NCBI GenBank assembly: GCA_003697135.1
Contig: RFGC01000018.1
Span: forward strand, 186,001 to 250,000
Length of the DNA stretch: 64,000 nucleotides
Direction of reading: 5' to 3'
From: Acidobacteriota bacterium
GTDB taxonomy: Bacteria > Acidobacteriota > Blastocatellia > Pyrinomonadales > Pyrinomonadaceae
The notes under the pieces were generated by a model. That model did no database searches. It was given only the letters and a program-made list of their open reading frames with translations, and was not told the DNA's origin. The first letter of the stretch is position 1; every line of letters starts with the position of its first letter. Positions 45,340-55,089 of the stretch are shown here, piece by piece. The position numbers were made by a program, and so were the translations under genes.

Positions 45340-45531
45340 CAAATCTAGCCCTCGGATTGATTGTCTGAAAAAGAAGCAAAGTTCGGAGAGTTTTGTTTGG
45401 ATTTCTGCTGAGAAACGAGCCTAAATTCCTAACAACCCTAGTTTTTGCATTTGCTTTGGTTGCAAGATGAATAAAACGTAAAATCGTTGTATTATATTTG
45501 ACTATCGAGGTTTAGAAAGGGAGTTTGCTTA

Positions 45532-47361
45532 ATGTTTGGTGAAAATATTGCAGGTTTTGAGAAACTGCCGCAGACGGTGCCACATTTTTTGATGGAGTCT
45601 TTTAGAAGAAACAAAAACAGAGAATTACTCCATCACAAAGTTGATGGTGGTTGGATAAGATTAACTGGGAAGCAAGCATCTGAGAAAGTTAAGAACATTA
45701 CTTTGGGCTTGAAGGAACTAGGAGTTGAAAAGGGAGAAAAGATAGCCATAATTTCTGAGAATCGTCCTGAATGGTCTTTGGCAGACTTGGCTATTCTCTC
45801 GCTTGGGGCAGTTAACGTTCCTATCTTTACAACACAAGCGGTAGATCAAATCAGGTATATTTTGGAAAATTCCCGCGCAAAGATGCTTTTCATTTCCAAC
45901 AAAAAGCTTTTTCAATATGCGAAACCTGCGATTGAATCCGTAGAGTCTCTGGAAAAGTTGATTTTCTTTGACGAATTAGAGGAGAAATCTGAAAAGATCA
46001 CAAGTTTCAGAGCGCTTGAGGAAATAGGAGAGCGAGTTAGAAAGAAGAAAAGCGATGCTTATGAGAATTTGCTTGAGAATATAAAAACGGAAGACTTGGC
46101 GACGATCATATACACATCGGGAACAACAGGTGAGCCGAAAGGCGTGATGCTAACTCACAAGAACTTCACATCGAACATTTTAGCGGTTTCAAGGGGCTTG
46201 CCGATTGAGAAAACCGATCGCTCGCTGGCTGTGCTTCCGCTATCGCATATTTTCGAGCGATGTGTTTTCTATATTTTATGCTCAAACGGTGTTGCGGTTC
46301 ACTATTGTTCATCATACGATCAGCTAGCTTCACTTATAGCCGAAGTGAAGCCTACTGTTATGACTGCTGTTCCGCGTCTTTTCGAGCAGGTTTATCACAA
46401 GATAGTAAAAAAGGGCATGTCGGCGGGTGGTTGGAAGACAAAGCTTTTCGTTTGGGCGCTTGAGATAGGTCAGCAATACTGGAAAGCAAAGGAAGAGAAA
46501 AAGCATGTGCCGGTTTCTTTGGCCGCTAAACATGCAATCGCAGACAGGCTTGTTTTTTCAAAATGGCGTGAAGGTGTAGGTGGAAGACTTAGGTTTTTCG
46601 TATCGGGCGGTGCGCCATTATCGAAAAAACTCGCTTATGCTTTTTGGGCGGCAGGGATTCCGATTTTGCAAGGTTATGGTATGACTGAAGCCTGCTTAGT
46701 TTGTGCAAACCGTCCAGACGATAATAAAGTAGGTTCGATCGGTAAGCCCTTTGAAGGGATTGAAATGAAAATAGACGAGAAAACGGGCGAGATTCTGATT
46801 CGTGGCGATAACGTCATGCTAGGATATTACAACAAGCCTGAAGAGACGGCAAAAGTCATTGACGAAGAAGGTTGGTATCACAGTGGAGATGTCGGCTACA
46901 TGGATGAAGACGGACATTTTTACGTAACGGATCGTCTGAAAGACCTTTTCAAGCTCTCAAATGGCAAATACGTTGCTCCGCTCCAGATAGAAAGTCTTTT
47001 GAAGCAATCACCTTTGGTTTCTCAAGTTGTAGTAGTTGGTTCAGGCAGAAAGCAGGTTGGGGCATTGATCGTGCCTGATTGGATTGCCTTAAGACAAGCA
47101 CTTGAGGAAAAAGGTTTCGATACAAAAAACCTTACAAACGAAGAGCTTTGTGAAGACCCTCATGCAATAAAACTCGTGCAAAATGATGCTTACGAGCTAA
47201 CGAAGGAATTAGCTGAATATGAACGGGTGAAGAGAGTTTATCTTTTACCACGCGAATTTTCTATTGATAAGGGCGAAATAACACCAACTCTGAAGGTCAA
47301 ACGAAGCGTTATTGATGAAAAATACGCTGAAGCAATTGATGAAATCTGCGGCACAGCTTGA
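45532..47361 (+). CDS. fadD: Long-chain fatty acid-CoA ligase (AMP-forming)
   Basis: A 609-residue adenylate-forming enzyme. The AMP-binding P-loop YTSGTTGEPKGVMLTH lies near residues 198-213; QGYGMTEACLVCA near 385 and YHSGDVGYMDEDGHFYVTDRLKDLFKLSNGKYVAP near 455-490 hold the adenylate and lysine-bearing C-terminal hinge. N-terminus has a typical LCFA-CoA ligase start. Makes acyl-CoA for lipid synthesis or degradation, at the membrane. SD AGGGAG 9 bp before ATG. A bidirectional hairpin terminator follows at 47460. Confidence 0.93.
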   Translation: MFGENIAGFEKLPQTVPHFLMESFRRNKNRELLHHKVDGGWIRLTGKQASEKVKNITLGLKELGVEKGEKIAIISENRPEWSLADLAILSLGAVNVPIFTTQAVDQIRYILENSRAKMLFISNKKLFQYAKPAIESVESLEKLIFFDELEEKSEKITSFRALEEIGERVRKKKSDAYENLLENIKTEDLATIIYTSGTTGEPKGVMLTHKNFTSNILAVSRGLPIEKTDRSLAVLPLSHIFERCVFYILCSNGVAVHYCSSYDQLASLIAEVKPTVMTAVPRLFEQVYHKIVKKGMSAGGWKTKLFVWALEIGQQYWKAKEEKKHVPVSLAAKHAIADRLVFSKWREGVGGRLRFFVSGGAPLSKKLAYAFWAAGIPILQGYGMTEACLVCANRPDDNKVGSIGKPFEGIEMKIDEKTGEILIRGDNVMLGYYNKPEETAKVIDEEGWYHSGDVGYMDEDGHFYVTDRLKDLFKLSNGKYVAPLQIESLLKQSPLVSQVVVVGSGRKQVGALIVPDWIALRQALEEKGFDTKNLTNEELCEDPHAIKLVQNDAYELTKELAEYERVKRVYLLPREFSIDKGEITPTLKVKRSVIDEKYAEAIDEICGTA

Positions 47362-47459
47362 TCTCGAAAAGATGAACATTTTAGAGTTTACGACTTTTGG
47401 TTCTGCGTTCAGGTGCAAATCTGTAGAACCTGTCTCAAGAAGTTTCTTCGTTTAAGCCA

Positions 47460-47500
47460 AATAAAGAAGAAACCCGAAAAGCTCAGGTTTCTTCTTTATT
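47460..47500. terminator. Bidirectional terminator between fadD and the convergent secreted-protein gene
   Basis: A perfect 15-bp stem AATAAAGAAGAAACC (47460-47474) with GGTTTCTTCTTTATT (47486-47500) and an 11-base loop. The stem has A-runs on one side and T-runs on the other, so it can work for fadD and for the minus-strand gene ending at 47509. Confidence 0.85.
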
Positions 47501-47508
47501 GGAAAAGC

Positions 47509-48615
47509 CTAGTTAGGCAAGATCACGCCTGTTACGTCATAATCTCTTTGCGTGGAATTGCCGGGGAAGGCAAATGAAGTCATGGTTGGTGCAATGTATT
47601 GCTCTAAGCAAAGCACAGTGTAAGTTCTATTGCCAATAGTGCGTTGCGTGCCGCAAACAGGGTCATTAGGCCCACTGACTATCTCACCGAACTGAGTAGA
47701 ATAGAATCTACCTGTCGGATGCGGTCTAAATGCATACCAAGCTATTTCTATTCTTCGAGTATCGTTTAGCAATCCTGTTGGGAGCCAAGTATTCATCGCT
47801 CCTAAATCCGGATTGCTGGATTGCCCTTGTGCTGGCCCGTGATAATACTGCGGTTTGACATTAAAGCCCAAGTCCCAACCCCATTCGGGTGCACCCGCTC
47901 GGCTATACCAGGTTTCAAATGATATGGGACATTCTGGGAAGTTTACTGAGATAATCGGCCTTATTGACTGCGGCGCACCGCAAGTGTCAGACGGACGCAC
48001 ATTAGGGCCAGTATTGTTTCCTTGCCCAAAGTCAGCCCATAAGTTCCAGTAACTTATGTTTCCAGCGGTGTCTCTAGCCCAGAGTTGATAGGAATGAAAA
48101 CGCGAAGCATGGCCATTAGGGTTAGTGTCTAAATGCATAATGACGTAAACGTCAATACCATCATCACGAAGCGAGAACCCTTTGAAACTGGTGTGTTTAT
48201 GCACGTTTTCGCCTGGAGTATTTCCAGGATGGCCAAACATAGGCATCCATTCAGAGCTTTGCACCCATTTGGGTGGTGGATCGCCGTGTTCGTGGCCATA
48301 GTAACATCCGCTTGGATGAACTGGTGAATGCCAGAGATTCGGATCATGCAAATCTGGAGAGCACAGTTGTCCGGATGGCGGGGTCGGGCTAGGCGTCGGC
48401 GTTGGTGTTGTTCCCGGAGCACAATTAACAACAACCTGCCCAGGAGAGCGGCGCACGACCCTTATGCCTGTAGGACAATTGACTCTCAATGATGAACCCG
48501 GTTCAAGAGTAATTGTTTGCGATTGGGATTGTGCTTGCGACAAGTTATCTATGCTAAGCACTATCAAAAACAAAAACGCACAGCACACCCCAAGCACCAC
48601 TATAGTTTTTTTCAT
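47509..48615 (-). CDS. Unknown secreted protein with a Thr-Pro linker
   Basis: A 368-residue exported protein. Signal peptide MKKTIVVLGVCCAFLFLIVL, a small N-terminal module that ends VRRSPGQVVVNCAPG near residue 75, a linker of repeated Thr-Pro/Ser-Pro (TPTPTPSPTPPSG) near 77-92, and a 270-residue C-terminal domain rich in Trp, His, Pro and Gly (HSPVHPSGCYYGHEHGD). Several His and Asp clusters could bind metal. I do not recognise the family. ATG at 48615 is preceded by GGAAGGAGG, a strong ribosome site, so the frame's earlier start at 48669 is dropped. Confidence 0.7.
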   Translation of the reverse strand: MKKTIVVLGVCCAFLFLIVLSIDNLSQAQSQSQTITLEPGSSLRVNCPTGIRVVRRSPGQVVVNCAPGTTPTPTPSPTPPSGQLCSPDLHDPNLWHSPVHPSGCYYGHEHGDPPPKWVQSSEWMPMFGHPGNTPGENVHKHTSFKGFSLRDDGIDVYVIMHLDTNPNGHASRFHSYQLWARDTAGNISYWNLWADFGQGNNTGPNVRPSDTCGAPQSIRPIISVNFPECPISFETWYSRAGAPEWGWDLGFNVKPQYYHGPAQGQSSNPDLGAMNTWLPTGLLNDTRRIEIAWYAFRPHPTGRFYSTQFGEIVSGPNDPVCGTQRTIGNRTYTVLCLEQYIAPTMTSFAFPGNSTQRDYDVTGVILPN

Positions 48616-48689
48616 CTTTTGTTTCCTCCTTCCGCAAATTTCTGCTCGGTTTGCAAGAAGTGATTGCAAACCTCTTATTTGTTATAACG

Positions 48690-48706
48690 TTAGCACGAAT
48701 TGCTAA
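48690..48706. promoter_or_regulatory. Inverted repeat upstream of the 47509-48615 gene
   Basis: TTAGCA (48690-48695) and TGCTAA (48701-48706) with a 5-bp spacer, next to a GTTATAAC palindrome at 48681-48688. It could be an operator; no strong -35 accompanies it. Confidence 0.3.
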
Positions 48707-49352
48707 AAAAGAACAAGTTTTTATTGCATTGATTTACAAATTTATAATGAGTCTAAGTTTTCACAGTAAACATTAGTTGTGGAAGCGTTAATTAGCAAGT
48801 TGCAGGTGGTCCTTCAGAGATGGCAAAGATGAATGGTTGCGGGCGATTGGGGCACAGGACAAGCTCTAGCCAATCTAGAAGGTTTTTTTGAATGGTAGAT
48901 TCAGGAAAACAAGAAAATGGAAGCGGAGGAGACAGAAGTTACTTGCCTTGCGCAATTATCATGCTTGAACTTTTGGGGAGTGAGAAAAGGTAACCCTTAC
49001 TTACGGTGCAATTGTAATCCACGGAATCTGTTCGGATGCGCAACCTGTTGTTAGATGGCTGGAATCTCTAGCTACGTTTGATATGCTGCCATCGCCGAAA
49101 AGGTGGAGATGAAAAGTTGATACCAAACAGCACCAATATGAGGTCGAAGGTGCGATTGATTGTTAGGCCGAGAAACACTAGCGCACAATGCGTGGCTACA
49201 ACCGTAAGCACTAGGCAGTGAATGTAAGCCGACTAATTTGCTTAGTGTGGGAACTGTTTAGCAACTGGTCTAAACATCGCTACCCTGTCTGGAATAAAAA
49301 GCCGTCTAGAAAAGTGACTAGCAGGCTTAGGATTTTTCGTCTTTTTCACCAA

Positions 49353-49370
49353 TTTGTGAAAGATCACAAA
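49353..49370. promoter_or_regulatory. CRP/FNR-like inverted repeat upstream of the surface protein
   Basis: TTTGTGA-AAGA-TCACAAA, two perfect 7-bp arms. Half-sites match CRP's TGTGA/TCACA but the spacer is 4 bp, not 6, so it may be recognised by a different CRP/FNR-family regulator. It ends 6 bp before the -35 box. Confidence 0.4.
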
Positions 49371-49376
49371 AATCTC

Positions 49377-49405
49377 TTGACTTTACAGAAAGAGTAGCTT
49401 ATTCT
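49377..49405 (+). promoter_or_regulatory. Promoter of the giant surface protein gene
   Basis: TTGACT (49377-49382), 17-bp spacer, TATTCT (49400-49405): a near-consensus sigma-70 promoter, 46 bp before the ATG at 49451 and with GGGGAGA ahead of that ATG. Confidence 0.65.
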
Positions 49406-49450
49406 ATAGGCCACAAGAGTTTAAGCACTTCTTTTCGGGGAGATTTTGTC

Positions 49451-52400
49451 ATGAAAGTTGGTTCTGTTTTGTGTATCGCAGCTATTCTAGTAGCATTCTT
49501 GAGCTACAAAATCGGTATAGTTACAGCAGAAAGAGATCTCAACGAAACAACGGAACAAAAGACGAACATAGAGAAGTCATTCAGAGAAAATCCCAGCACT
49601 ATCAGTAATCTTACGCCCGGCACTTGTGATCAAGGGATAGATCCCATAGAAGTTGAGTCTTCTGGAGGAACGACTTTTGCGACATACGCAACGCTTGGAG
49701 CGGCGTTTAGTGCTATCAATAGTGGCACACATACAGGCGTGATTACGATTGATGTCTGCGGTAATACAACAGAACCGGCTACTGCCACACTCAACGCAAG
49801 TGGTCAGGGAGGAGCCAGTTACACTTCGATCACGATTTCTCCCGCAGGCGGCGCGGCACGAACGATTTCAGGAGATATCGCAGGTAATGCTTTAATTCAA
49901 TTAAACGGAGCAGATAACGTCACGATTGATGGACTGAACACTGGTGGAAACTCTTTGACGATTTCAAATACTTCAACTTCTAGTACTAGCGGCACCTCAA
50001 CAATCCGCTTAGTCAATGATGCTACAAATAATCTCATAACAAATTGCTCGATTCTAGGCTCTTCAACAATGGCAACCATAACAAATGGCGGGACGATTTT
50101 TATCAGCACTGCCGCAAGTGGTGGCAATGGCAATGACAACAACACTTTCTCGAACAACAAGATTGGTCCTGCTGGAACAAACCTGCCAACTAAGGCAATC
50201 TATGGTAATGGTTCAATATCAACCACTGCTTCTTACAACAACAATATCACTTTCTCGAACAACGAGATTTTCGATTACTTCAACGCCTCTGCAGCAAGTC
50301 ACGGTGTTTATCTTTCAGCTGGTAATGACAATTGGACGTTCAGCAACAACAAGTTCTATCAAACTACCGCAAGGACTCAAACTTCAGGCGTGGTTCATGC
50401 CGCAATTCAAGTTGCAGCCATACCAGGAAATACCTCACACACTTTCACTGGTAACATCATCGGTTACTCAAGCCCATCGGGCACGGGAACTTATCAGGTA
50501 ACCCTCGGAAATGCCGGGAGGTTTTTTGGTATTCTTATTTCTGGATCGAGCGTTGGTGGCACCCACATTATTCAAAACAATACGATTACAAATATAAGCA
50601 TAGACGGATTGGGTAGCGGCACAAACACTTCATCTCCTTTTACCGCAATCTTGGTGTCATCAGGTAGTGCTACTACTATCACAGGAAATACGATCGGAAG
50701 CGTTGCAGTAAGCGGCGCTATAAATTTTTCCTCCTCTAGCACTACTAGCAGTCACATTCATGGAATTTATCTGTCATCGGTAAACGGAACAATTTCTAAC
50801 AATACAATCGCAGGGATAACAGCAACTAATACTTCAAATGGTACAGTTCTGGTTTACGGAATTCGTGCCTCTACGATTCTATCAATGATAAACACAATTC
50901 AAAACAACACTATAGGGACCACTAATGCCCCGATTCAAAACAATGCCTCTCAAGCAGGCTCACGTGTATGGGGAATTTATTCTCAAACAGGAGCTTCTGT
51001 TATAACCGGCAATGTCGTGCAAAATCTAACAATGAGTGCTGGCACTACAGGAGGGGGAGTAACGGCTTCTGTGATAGGTATCGTCAGTGATAATCAAACT
51101 GCAACGAATAACAACAACATCTCACAAAACACCATTCACTCACTGAGCAACACGAACCCAACCGCAGCAGTTCAGGTCACTGGAATTGTTTATAGAGGTA
51201 ACATATCGTCCAATGTTGGGAATGTAGTGGCAAGAAACTTTATTCATTCTCTATCCGTCTCAAGCTCTGGTGCAGCGTCTCTGCGCGGCATTCAACACTT
51301 GGGCGGTAATGCCAATTATCAAAACAACATGATTAGACTCGGCATTGATGCATCGGGTAACTCTGTGACTGGCGCTTACAATATAGCAGGTTATGAAGAA
51401 ACATCAGGCTCAAATAACTTTTACCACAACACGATTTACATAGGTGGCTCTGCTGGAACTTCAAACACGTTTTCAAATGCCTTTCTGAGTTCTGTAACTT
51501 CCAGTACAAGAAACTTCATCAACAACGTTCTCATAAATGACCGTTCGATTTCAGGTGGCACAGGAGCAAATCTTGCAGCCACCTACAGTGGCACTTTGCC
51601 TAATCCTTTAGGATTGAACTCAAATTACAATTTTTACTATTCACAAAACAACGCAACGATTATCCGAAACGGGACAACGAACTATTCGCTGGTCGCGTGG
51701 CGAGCTGCTTCAGGCAATCAAGATGGAAACAGCTTTCAAGCCTTAAATGTTGCGCAGTTCAATCTTGTAAATCCAACAGGCAACGCTGGTTCAGTTGATC
51801 TACACATTGCAAACATTGGACTAAGCATACTTGAACAATCAGGCACGCCTATCGGTTCGGTGACAGATGACTTTGATGGGCAACTTCGAGCCAATTTTAC
51901 GCCCGTTGACGTAGGCGCTGATGCTGGCAATTTCACACAACTTGATGCCATTCCGCCAATAATTACCTACACACCTTTTGCTAGAACGAGTTCGACATCT
52001 AATCGGAATTTGAGCGTGAATATTACGGATTCCACAGGTGTAGCTTCAGGACTTTTTGCTCCGCGAATCTACTATCGGAAAGGAACAAGCGGACCTTACG
52101 TTTCGACACAATGCACTGGCACACAACCAAATTACACCTGCACGATTGATTATTCACAAGTCGGTGGTGTAGTGGTAGGTGATGTAATTCAATACTTCGT
52201 TGTTGCACAAGATACCTTAGGAAACTTGGGAGCAAATCCAAGCGGTAGCTTTGCGGGAACAGATGTGAACAACATTACCACTCCGCCTACGAATCCGAAT
52301 CAATACCTAATTGCTCAAGCATTCAGTGGTTCATATAACGTTGGCACAGGTGAAACGTATACCAGCTTGACCAACACAGGCGGGATTTTTGAAGCTATCA

Positions 52401-54700
52401 ACAACGGAGTTCTGACCGGCAATGTTACGATTAACATCACTTCAGATTTGACAGGAGAAACTGGGACAGTTGCTCTGAATGAAACCGTTTCAGAAGGTGG
52501 AGGACCTTTCAGCATAACGATAAAACCAAGTGGGATGCCGAGGACAGTTTCGAGCACAACTACGGCAGTTCGACTGATCATGCTGAATGGAGCAGACAAT
52601 ATAACTATAGACGGCTCTCTATCAGGTGGCACAGACCGCAGCTTGACGCTTTCGCTTACTAATTCTTCAAATTCAGGAACGGTTGTTGTTTGGGTTGGTA
52701 GTCTCGGTGCCGGAGCAGGTGCAACTAATGTCACAATCAAAAACTGCATCATCCAAAACGGCACGAACTTCAACAATACAACCATAAATCTAAACTTTGG
52801 TATCTTTGCGGGAGCTTCCAGTGGTTCTTCGTATGGATTTGACAACGACAATCTAGTAATTCAAAACAATCTGATTCAAAGAACCTCGATTGCCATTCAA
52901 GCAGCCGGTGATCCCAGCGGATTAGCTGACAATATGCTAATTGCTGACAATATCATTGGTGGTGCGGCGACGGCCGATTATATTGGACTTAACGGTATAG
53001 TAATTGCACAAGCAAATGGCGCTACTATCACACGCAACATAGTCAGAAACATAGCTAATTCGGCAGATACGAACTTATTCGGCATTGCAGCATCGGAAAG
53101 GACTTTTAATTCAAGCATCACACACAATTCAGTAAGCAATATGGAAGCAAGTGCTCCTAGTGGTTACGGTTCTAATGGCATCACCATATCCACAGGCACT
53201 GCTATGAGTAACATAACGGTTGCTAACAACTTTATCTACGACCTTCGTGGCACGAGCAGCGATACAGGCAATCTCGCCAGAACCAATGCAGGAATTCGCA
53301 TTGCAGTTTCAAACACTGGTGGGATCAATGTATGGAATAACTCGGTTAATCTGTTTGGCAACTATGCTGGCTTTAATACTGCAACAGTAACCGCTGCGCT
53401 GATGGTCAACGCATTTAATCCGAGTAACCTAGACATCCGTAACAACATTTTCGCCAACTCGTTTAACAATACAAGCAATACAGGTGCTGGAAATTATGCC
53501 ATATACACGACCTCTCCGAATACTATCTTCTCTAATATCAACTACAATGACTACTTCGTGAGTGGAACGCAAGGTCTTGCGCTTGGTGTAGTAAATAATA
53601 TAACTGTAGCAAATCTTTCTGCGCTTCAAGCTGCAACTGGTCAAGATGCAAATTCAATCAGCGCTAATCCGCTGTTCTTATCGGATAATGATCTGCACCT
53701 TCAAGTGCCAGCCAGTCCGGTTCTTAATGCCGGGATTTCGATTTCGGGTATCACTAATGATTTCGATACAGACCCGCGTCCTTCGGGTGCAGGAGTCGAG
53801 ATTGGAGCAGACGAGGTTGTGCAGTCAAGCGGTGGCTTGATTGCAGGTGGAAATTACTACAACGTTTTAGCCTCTACGGGAGACAGCTTAGGCGGTAACG
53901 TTACTGTTAGAGGTTACTTGACTGTGAATGGACTTCCTAACTTGAACGGACAAACTCTGACGCTTGGTTGTCAAGCTACTGTTTACGGTGTTGATTCCAA
54001 TAATTACCTTGTTGGAAACAATGATGGTAGGATAGCAAGACAGATTTGCTCAACTGGGTCATACACATTTCCGATAGGCTTAAATGGCTACTCACCTGTT
54101 GATGTCAATGTCACTACGCTGACAACAAATCCATCAACTCTGTCGGTGCTAGTGATAAATGGACACATGCCAGGATTAAATCCTGCAATTTCACTGAACA
54201 GGCGATGGTATCTGGATTTGACCGGCAACATGACTGCTGATTTGACCTTCAATTATGTAGATGCTGACGTAAACGGCAATGAGTCAGATTACAGAATTTA
54301 CAGAATAACATTGCCGAACCCTACACCAATGTTGATGTGCTCAACGCCATGCGTCAACACGGCTACTAATCAACTGACCATAACAAATATCAACCAATTT
54401 TCTTTGTGGTCTGGTGGTCAAAGCCAGATTGTAACGGCAGCAAGCGTAACGTTGATGGGAAGAGTGATGACTGCGGACGGCAGAGGCATAAGGAATGCGC
54501 TTGTCACGATGATAGAGTCGAACGGGAATGTAAGGACAGTAGTAACAGGTCCGTTTGGATACTATCGCTTCACCGACGTTGAAGCAGGTCAAACGGTGAT
54601 TTTGATGGTGACTTCCAAGAGATTCACCTTTGACCAGCCGACGCAGGTTGTAACTGTGACAGAAGAGATGAAGGAAGTAAACTTTGTGGCTCGTGAGTAG
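49451..54700 (+). CDS. Giant secreted right-handed beta-helix surface protein
   Basis: A 1749-residue exported protein (signal peptide about 1-26). Two parallel beta-helix regions with NNTI/FSNNKI rungs occupy about 55-820 and 957-1460; both begin alike (LNGADNVTIDGLNTGG; LNGADNITIDGSLSGG). Between them lies an Ig-like module at about 829-955. Residues 1460-1660 are another beta region. The end, about 1666-1749, is a carboxypeptidase-regulatory-like module (LMGRVMTADGRGIRNALV, FGYYRFTDVEAGQTV) that I recall at the C-terminus of many secreted proteins in this phylum. Composition is Asn/Thr/Ser/Gly-rich. Probably an adhesin, sugar-binding or surface-layer-like protein; catalytic residues not visible. 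Promoter at 49377, terminator at 54730. Confidence 0.83.
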   Translation: MKVGSVLCIAAILVAFLSYKIGIVTAERDLNETTEQKTNIEKSFRENPSTISNLTPGTCDQGIDPIEVESSGGTTFATYATLGAAFSAINSGTHTGVITIDVCGNTTEPATATLNASGQGGASYTSITISPAGGAARTISGDIAGNALIQLNGADNVTIDGLNTGGNSLTISNTSTSSTSGTSTIRLVNDATNNLITNCSILGSSTMATITNGGTIFISTAASGGNGNDNNTFSNNKIGPAGTNLPTKAIYGNGSISTTASYNNNITFSNNEIFDYFNASAASHGVYLSAGNDNWTFSNNKFYQTTARTQTSGVVHAAIQVAAIPGNTSHTFTGNIIGYSSPSGTGTYQVTLGNAGRFFGILISGSSVGGTHIIQNNTITNISIDGLGSGTNTSSPFTAILVSSGSATTITGNTIGSVAVSGAINFSSSSTTSSHIHGIYLSSVNGTISNNTIAGITATNTSNGTVLVYGIRASTILSMINTIQNNTIGTTNAPIQNNASQAGSRVWGIYSQTGASVITGNVVQNLTMSAGTTGGGVTASVIGIVSDNQTATNNNNISQNTIHSLSNTNPTAAVQVTGIVYRGNISSNVGNVVARNFIHSLSVSSSGAASLRGIQHLGGNANYQNNMIRLGIDASGNSVTGAYNIAGYEETSGSNNFYHNTIYIGGSAGTSNTFSNAFLSSVTSSTRNFINNVLINDRSISGGTGANLAATYSGTLPNPLGLNSNYNFYYSQNNATIIRNGTTNYSLVAWRAASGNQDGNSFQALNVAQFNLVNPTGNAGSVDLHIANIGLSILEQSGTPIGSVTDDFDGQLRANFTPVDVGADAGNFTQLDAIPPIITYTPFARTSSTSNRNLSVNITDSTGVASGLFAPRIYYRKGTSGPYVSTQCTGTQPNYTCTIDYSQVGGVVVGDVIQYFVVAQDTLGNLGANPSGSFAGTDVNNITTPPTNPNQYLIAQAFSGSYNVGTGETYTSLTNTGGIFEAINNGVLTGNVTINITSDLTGETGTVALNETVSEGGGPFSITIKPSGMPRTVSSTTTAVRLIMLNGADNITIDGSLSGGTDRSLTLSLTNSSNSGTVVVWVGSLGAGAGATNVTIKNCIIQNGTNFNNTTINLNFGIFAGASSGSSYGFDNDNLVIQNNLIQRTSIAIQAAGDPSGLADNMLIADNIIGGAATADYIGLNGIVIAQANGATITRNIVRNIANSADTNLFGIAASERTFNSSITHNSVSNMEASAPSGYGSNGITISTGTAMSNITVANNFIYDLRGTSSDTGNLARTNAGIRIAVSNTGGINVWNNSVNLFGNYAGFNTATVTAALMVNAFNPSNLDIRNNIFANSFNNTSNTGAGNYAIYTTSPNTIFSNINYNDYFVSGTQGLALGVVNNITVANLSALQAATGQDANSISANPLFLSDNDLHLQVPASPVLNAGISISGITNDFDTDPRPSGAGVEIGADEVVQSSGGLIAGGNYYNVLASTGDSLGGNVTVRGYLTVNGLPNLNGQTLTLGCQATVYGVDSNNYLVGNNDGRIARQICSTGSYTFPIGLNGYSPVDVNVTTLTTNPSTLSVLVINGHMPGLNPAISLNRRWYLDLTGNMTADLTFNYVDADVNGNESDYRIYRITLPNPTPMLMCSTPCVNTATNQLTITNINQFSLWSGGQSQIVTAASVTLMGRVMTADGRGIRNALVTMIESNGNVRTVVTGPFGYYRFTDVEAGQTVILMVTSKRFTFDQPTQVVTVTEEMKEVNFVARE

Positions 54701-54729
54701 CACTGTGAATGAGAAAAACAACGGTGAAA

Positions 54730-54764
54730 AAGGCAGGAATTTGAAACTCCTGCCTTCTTGTTTT
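54730..54764 (+). terminator. Terminator of the giant surface protein gene
   Basis: AAGGCAGGA (54730-54738) pairs with TCCTGCCTT (54748-54756), 9-base loop, followed by TCTTGTTTT. It lies 30 bp after the stop codon. Confidence 0.85.
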
Positions 54765-54895
54765 GGTGAATCTTCCGTGAATTTCTCTGAATTTTCTGTT
54801 CTCGGCTGATAAAAAGTTCATCGAAAATGCGAAAGAAAATCAAAGAAACACTACGGAATAAAGTCTCCGTGCCCTTGTCCTTATAAGAAGATACC

Positions 54896-55087
54896 ATGCA
54901 CCTAGGCTTGATTCTCGGGGTTCTTGGGCTACAAACTTTCTCCATCCTTCGTCAATGCACGTTTTGTGACCGCAAAAAAGTGCCAAGCAAAAAGTGTATT
55001 AGACGACAGGTTTTGGGCGAGTGTCTAGATCACAAAAACTGCGAATGGAAAAGCATCATCAGAGAGGTTTTCGATAAGTGTTTTTAG
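54896..55087 (+). CDS. Possible small cysteine-rich protein
   Basis: A 63-residue open frame with a hydrophobic N-terminus (HLGLILGVLGLQTFSIL), then six cysteines (CTFC, KKC, GEC, KNC, DKC) among many charged residues. It ends 2 bp before a strong plus-strand hairpin terminator at 55090, which suggests something transcribed here stops at that point. No clear ribosome site; a TATAAG lies only 10 bp ahead of the ATG. Alternatives are a small noncoding RNA, or chance. No family recognised. Confidence 0.35.
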   Translation: MHLGLILGVLGLQTFSILRQCTFCDRKKVPSKKCIRRQVLGECLDHKNCEWKSIIREVFDKCF

Positions 55088-55089
55088 AT

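Larger units (their letters stand above)
48616..49450. other. 835-bp spacer with promoter elements for the surface protein
   Basis: Largest gene-free stretch of the window. Frames of more than 60 codons are absent. At the left end there is a TTAGCA-N5-TGCTAA palindrome (48690-48706) next to the upstream region of the minus-strand secreted-protein gene. From about 48780 to 49340 nothing is recognised. At 49353-49405 are the palindrome and promoter listed separately. Confidence 0.5.

Noticed and set aside
48780-49340. Possible RNA gene (RNase P, tmRNA or 6S RNA) in the large spacer
   Set aside because: None of the conserved core sequences of these RNAs could be found and no terminator closes the region.
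49353-49370. Canonical CRP site
   Set aside because: Half-sites fit but the 4-bp spacing does not equal the CRP spacing of 6, so only a CRP/FNR-like site is claimed.
49897-50160. 87-codon antisense frame in the surface protein gene
   Set aside because: Valine/leucine-rich reverse translation of Asn/Thr/Ser repeats; no independent support.
52315-52851. 178-codon frame on the minus strand inside the surface protein gene
   Set aside because: Low-complexity antisense of a repetitive beta-helix gene; no ribosome site or motif.
54589-54945. 118-codon minus-strand frame after the surface protein gene
   Set aside because: It runs across the plus-strand terminator and part of the surface protein gene and has no motif or ribosome site.
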